Shown piece by piece: positions 59,576-64,000 of a stretch of DNA of 64,000 nucleotides. Source of the stretch: Papiliotrema nemorosa (Eukaryota; Basidiomycota; Tremellomycetes; Tremellales; Rhynchogastremaceae). The position numbers and the translations under genes are program-made. A model generated the notes under the pieces. That model did no database searches and was not told where the DNA came from. It saw only the letters and a list, made by a program, of their open reading frames with translations. Location of the stretch: positions 806,001-870,000 of the forward strand of contig JASKOT010000004.1 in the NCBI GenBank assembly GCA_032158125.1, given 5' to 3'. The first letter of the stretch is position 1; every line of letters begins with the position of its first letter.

Positions 59576-60548
59576 GTCTTGGTAGCTGGCATGTATACAT
59601 AACGCACGATCCCTTGAACCCGTAAAGGTAGTCTCAAGAGCGATGACAGGGGTCCGATTTGAGCGGCATCAAAACTGGATGCCTGATGAAATGTGTGGGG
59701 CTCCTTGTCCCGTTGTACGCGTCGGGATTGTTAGCTTCGACTTCTGCGAAGTGGTTCTCCATCCGCAACCCGCCTCTCATCGTCGTATAGCCCACTGACT
59801 CTCCTTCTCCTCAACCAGCTGGACCTTCCAGGGACAAGACAAGTGCGCGATACCTCTTGCGTAGAGCTCAAGAGTGCGAAGAGCACGCAGTCAAGGTTCC
59901 CCTGCAGATTCTTTGTGGGCATCTAGGTGAGTGATTTCAGTTTGAACTGGATGTGTGAGGAGCGTCCGGTCAGAAGAGCTGTATGAGAACCACGGTTCTC
60001 TGTCATTACACGACTCCATGCCCCAACGAGGCTGAACGGTAACTTTGCACCGTTTCATCTCGACCTTGCCCACGTCTCAGATCCATCCGAAGCTTACAGG
60101 CTGAAACGGTTATTCACCTGTGTACCCTCCCATGGTCTTGCTTTCCCCCTCCTTTTCTTTACCCCTGCACGTCATCTGTGTCAGTATGAGAAGGTTCAGT
60201 CGCTAAGTAAACAGGCCAGCGACGACTACAAGATCCGCCTCCTCAGCCTTATCACGAATCGTCCTTACCCTCTAGCTAGCTTTTCTTCCCCCTTCTCCTC
60301 TCCTAACTCTTTTCGGATATCCAAGAGGCTTCCTCTTTTCCCACATTAGTCTCCGGAGAAGGTGGTTTATTCCTTTCAAACTTTCACCTCTTCTTCAGTG
60401 TGGGTACTACTTTTGAATCCCCTACTCCCACCTTCACCCACTATTGTCTTCTGTCGTCTCACCATACATCCACCGCGCTCGCTGTTTCTTGCTGTGAAGC
60501 TCATCTCTTTACTTGATTGAACTCTGTACCACACAAACCCTGCTGTCA
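59576..60548. other. Long intergenic region, leader of MRN1
   Basis: About 970 bp. The part from 60120 to 60540 is strongly pyrimidine-rich (CTTTTCTTCCCCCTTCTCCTCTCC), consistent with a long 5' leader. No open frame with support. Confidence 0.5.
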
Positions 60549-62967
60549 ATGATGGATCATCCGATATACCACGACACTTCCTACCCACACCATGCACACG
60601 ACTCGTCGGGCGAATACTCTCCCAACATGTTGTATACACCCTCGTTCGATTCAACGGAATTCATTCCACAACCTCGCAACGTGCTTCAAGGCCTTCCCGT
60701 GAATGTCTTCCCATCGATACAGTCGCCGGAGTATATCCCGCAGCCCGCCCATCCAGGTCTTGCCGGTATCGCCACAGACTCTTTCGAGCTGGATGCGATG
60801 AAAGTAAGTCACCCATACACGTCTCAAGCCTGGCCGCTGACTTGTGAGCGTGCGCTGGAACATTCGTTACCTAATAATCCAATGAACGGTAACAACTCGC
60901 AGATCGACTCCTCCAAGCGTCAACGCCATACCCCCTTGGGTCCTCTTCCCTCCGCCACGAGTAAACCCTTCACTCCGCGCGTCTCCTCGAACCCCTACCA
61001 CAGCCATACTAGTCCTTACATGAACGGTATGACCCAAGTCCCACAGTCACCCCTACACCTCGGAGGTCCGCTGGGAACACCGGCACAGATGAACATGAAT
61101 AGCCCGGTCATTCCGCAAAGTCCCTTCACCGGGATTGGGTTTGGCAACCTGCCTTTCATGGTCAGTCGGCTTAAATGGAGTTTATGGTGGTTGATCTTTA
61201 GGGCTTTCCGGCCTCACCAATTGTGTCTCCTTCGATGGACCCCAATACCATGACGGGCAATTACGGTCCCGCCGCTGCCGCTGCCGCTGCTGCTGCAGCA
61301 GGTAATGTCATTGGTCGAACAATCTACGTTGGAAACCTTCCACCGGAAGCATCTGTTGACGAGCTTCTCAATCTTGTCCGTTTTGGACCTATTGAGATGG
61401 TGCGGCTATTCCCGGAGAAGGCCCATGTCTTCATCTCCTTCTTGGACGGTTCCACGGCTGCCGCATTCTATGCAGATGCCACCGTGAAGAAGCTGGCCTT
61501 GCGAGGTCAACAGCTCGCAGTCAGATGGGGCCACCCATCGTATCTCTCCAAAGAGATTGCTCGAGCTGTCAGCGAGTTTCAAGCCACGCGTAACGTCTTT
61601 GTTGGTAATCTCGAGGATACAACAAGCGAGCAAGATCTGCGGAATGCCTGTTCGGTCTTTGGGCCTATCGATCAGGTTAAGATCGTTCGAGACAAGAACA
61701 TAGGATTCATTCACTTCTTGAGCATCGCTACCGCGATCAAGGTAAGCGATGTACTTGGAACGGACGACTGACTTCCAGGTCGTAGCGGAGTTACCTCTGC
61801 AAGAAGGCTGGAAGGACAAGCGGGTCAGTTACGGCAAGGTGAGCGACGATGATCTTGCAATCTCTAATGGTGAAGGATCGATGCGCATACGTCCCAAAAG
61901 CTCAGCAGGCTGCCGTCCGGCTTGCGCAAGCTCAAGCGGCAGCCGCAGTCGCTGCTCATCATCAGCAGGTAGCCCAGATGCCTGGTTCGCCGTTCGCCCC
62001 ATTCACGCCAATGACTCCCTCGTTCGCGGCTTTTGGCACTCCGCAATCCGGCTTCGGTTCCCCCATATTTGGAAACGCGTTTGGCATCGGTCCACAGTTC
62101 CCGGTTGATGTCAATCCCGCGAACAATCGCAATGTGTATCTCGGAAACATCCACCCGGACACGACTACCGAAGAGCTCTGTAACAATATACGAAGCGGGC
62201 CTTTGTCACATATCCGTCACCTTAAAGACAAGAACATCGCCGTGAGTAGCTTTGGTATCTACAATCCATGATTCTCATGATTTCAGTTCGTAACTTTCAT
62301 CGATCCCGCGCACGCTGCGCAATTCAGACAGCACGTTATCAACGTGGGGATCACTATTCACAATCGACGTCTCAAGGCGAACTGGGGCAAGCACTCTGGC
62401 CCTTTGTCACTGGCCATTCGACAGGCCTTCGATTCCGGAGCGACAAGAAACGTCTATATTGGCCTCATCTCCGATATGAAGGAAGTTCCGCATGAAAAAC
62501 TCCAACAAGATTTCGAAGAGTACGGAGGTCAGTGCAGGAGCCGGAACATGATCGATGTGCTGACTCTGGCAGAAATCGAGATGATCAATTTCCTACCCGA
62601 TAAGGGAGCTGCCTTCGTCAACTTCACCAACATCACGAGCGCGATCAAAGCGGTTGAATTCGTCAAGGAGAAAGAGCCATATCAGAACTACCGAATTTCG
62701 TACGGCAAAGACCGATGTGCAAACCCTCCTCGAGTCAAGTATGTTACAGCTTCTTATCCGCTTGAGAAGAATTCGCTGACACGCAGCGGTGAACGAGGCA
62801 CTCCGCCTTCTGCTCGACGGCAAGGACTCCCTTCCACACGATCGGATGAGTCTGACCTTCAATCGCAAGCTCAAGGCGAGGAGACTGAAATCCCCGAAGA
62901 CGGCGAGACTGCCGAGCTCATCGATATGGACGACATCAGGGCTGAAGCCCCCGAAGCTTTCGAATAG
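60549..62967 (+). CDS. MRN1: Four-RRM RNA-binding protein Mrn1/Nrd1 family
   Basis: Multi-exon. The N-terminus is Pro/Ser/His/Asn-rich with an Ala10 run. Four RRMs follow, each with RNP2 and RNP1: RRM1 RTIYVGNLPPEASVDELLNLVRFGPIEMVRLFPEKAHVFISF; RRM2 RNVFVGNLEDTTSEQDLRNACSVFGPIDQVKIVRDKNIGFIHF; RRM3 [42 protein letters not shown]; RRM4 RNVYIGLISDMKEVPHEKLQQDFEEYG...GAAFVNFTNITSAIKAV. The paired marker segments SYGKDRCA follow RRM2 and RRM4, as in yeast Mrn1 and S. pombe Nrd1, which bind mRNA and affect stability or localisation of transcripts under stress and at meiosis entry. The C-terminus is acidic and ends EAFE. The first intron (60804-60848, 45 nt) keeps the frame open if retained, so its use is inferred. 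Confidence 0.9.
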
Positions 62968-63356
62968 ATTGGTGCTATGTGCATCTGAAGAACGTCGACG
63001 TCGCATTATATACTTTTGGGCATAGATTGATGAGGGAGAAGGAGAATGGTGGAGTGTGCTGCATCACCGCATGCGCTTCTCTGTCTGGTGATCCTTCTTT
63101 CTGCGTCTGTTCGCATCACACTCATACGTATACTTCCCATTTTCTGACTCATGATACGATCATCACGTCGATTTATGAATTGCTCGTGCCTGTACGTGAT
63201 TTAGGTGCATGGTGATCCACATTGCATGATGGTACAAGGGCAACAGATACAACACTAGAGTACCGTCCGCATATCCAAAACTAGCAACCTTCTCAGTCTC
63301 GTAGATATTGGGCCCTGCCCACTTAGCATTGTGTCAAACAGTGGATCAGCTTCGGC
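62968..63356. other. Convergent intergenic region
   Basis: About 390 bp between the stop codons of MRN1 and VPS34; presumably both 3' UTRs. Confidence 0.6.

Positions 63357-64000
<644 letters not shown>

Overview
The window is from a fungal nuclear genome, most likely a tremellomycete basidiomycete (Cryptococcus, Kwoniella or Tremella relatives). The reasons are: protein-coding genes on both strands at about one per 2 kb; many introns of roughly 35-60 nt with GT..AG ends and CTGAC/CTAAC-like branch sites close to the acceptor; two secreted proteins with the CPL1-like cysteine domain known from Cryptococcus; and basidiomycete versions of eukaryotic core genes. I found no tRNA, rRNA, transposon or CRISPR array.

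Layout. 0-9.6 kb: 3' end of the F-actin capping protein alpha gene, an atypical eIF4E-like protein, an LAT-type amino-acid permease, the Rrp17/Nol12 ribosome-biogenesis protein, and the Rad17/Rad24 checkpoint clamp loader. 9.8-28.3 kb: a CPL1-like secreted protein, an M1 aminopeptidase, an unrecognised protein with a repeated short motif, an M13 (neprilysin-like) membrane protease, a Ytp1-family membrane protein, dolichol-phosphate mannosyltransferase, and a second CPL1-like protein. 28.5-41 kb: a Ser/Pro-rich unknown protein, RPB11, RNA14, protein-L-isoaspartate methyltransferase, and another unknown protein. 41.5-51.2 kb: a Zn2Cys6 transcription factor, an MFS sugar transporter, ERG6, and a Ser/Pro-rich coiled-coil protein. 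51.5-58.0 kb: an accessory island of four same-strand genes with no recognisable domain; they look like relatives built from one to three copies of a roughly 100-residue module. 58.3-64 kb: ribosomal protein eS1, the four-RRM protein Mrn1/Nrd1, and the 3' end of the class III PI3-kinase VPS34.

Most of these are independent housekeeping genes, not a pathway cluster. Functional links are loose: RPB11 and RNA14 (transcription and mRNA 3' processing) share a divergent promoter region, and Rrp17 and Rad17 share another.

The strongest unusual signals are: (1) two adjacent 25-nt exons in the second CPL1-like gene that are alternatives for the same eight residues, with reading frame forcing exactly one to be used; (2) the unknown modular gene family at 51.5-58.0 kb, one member of which is split by a single in-frame TGA while the rest of the frame is intact; (3) unusual gene structures, including exons of 9, 11, 13 and 18 nt, a 29-nt intron, a GC-AG intron, and a start codon split by an intron in the eS1 gene. 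Exon boundaries were assigned by hand from frame, splice sites and family motifs. Where two solutions were possible I say so.
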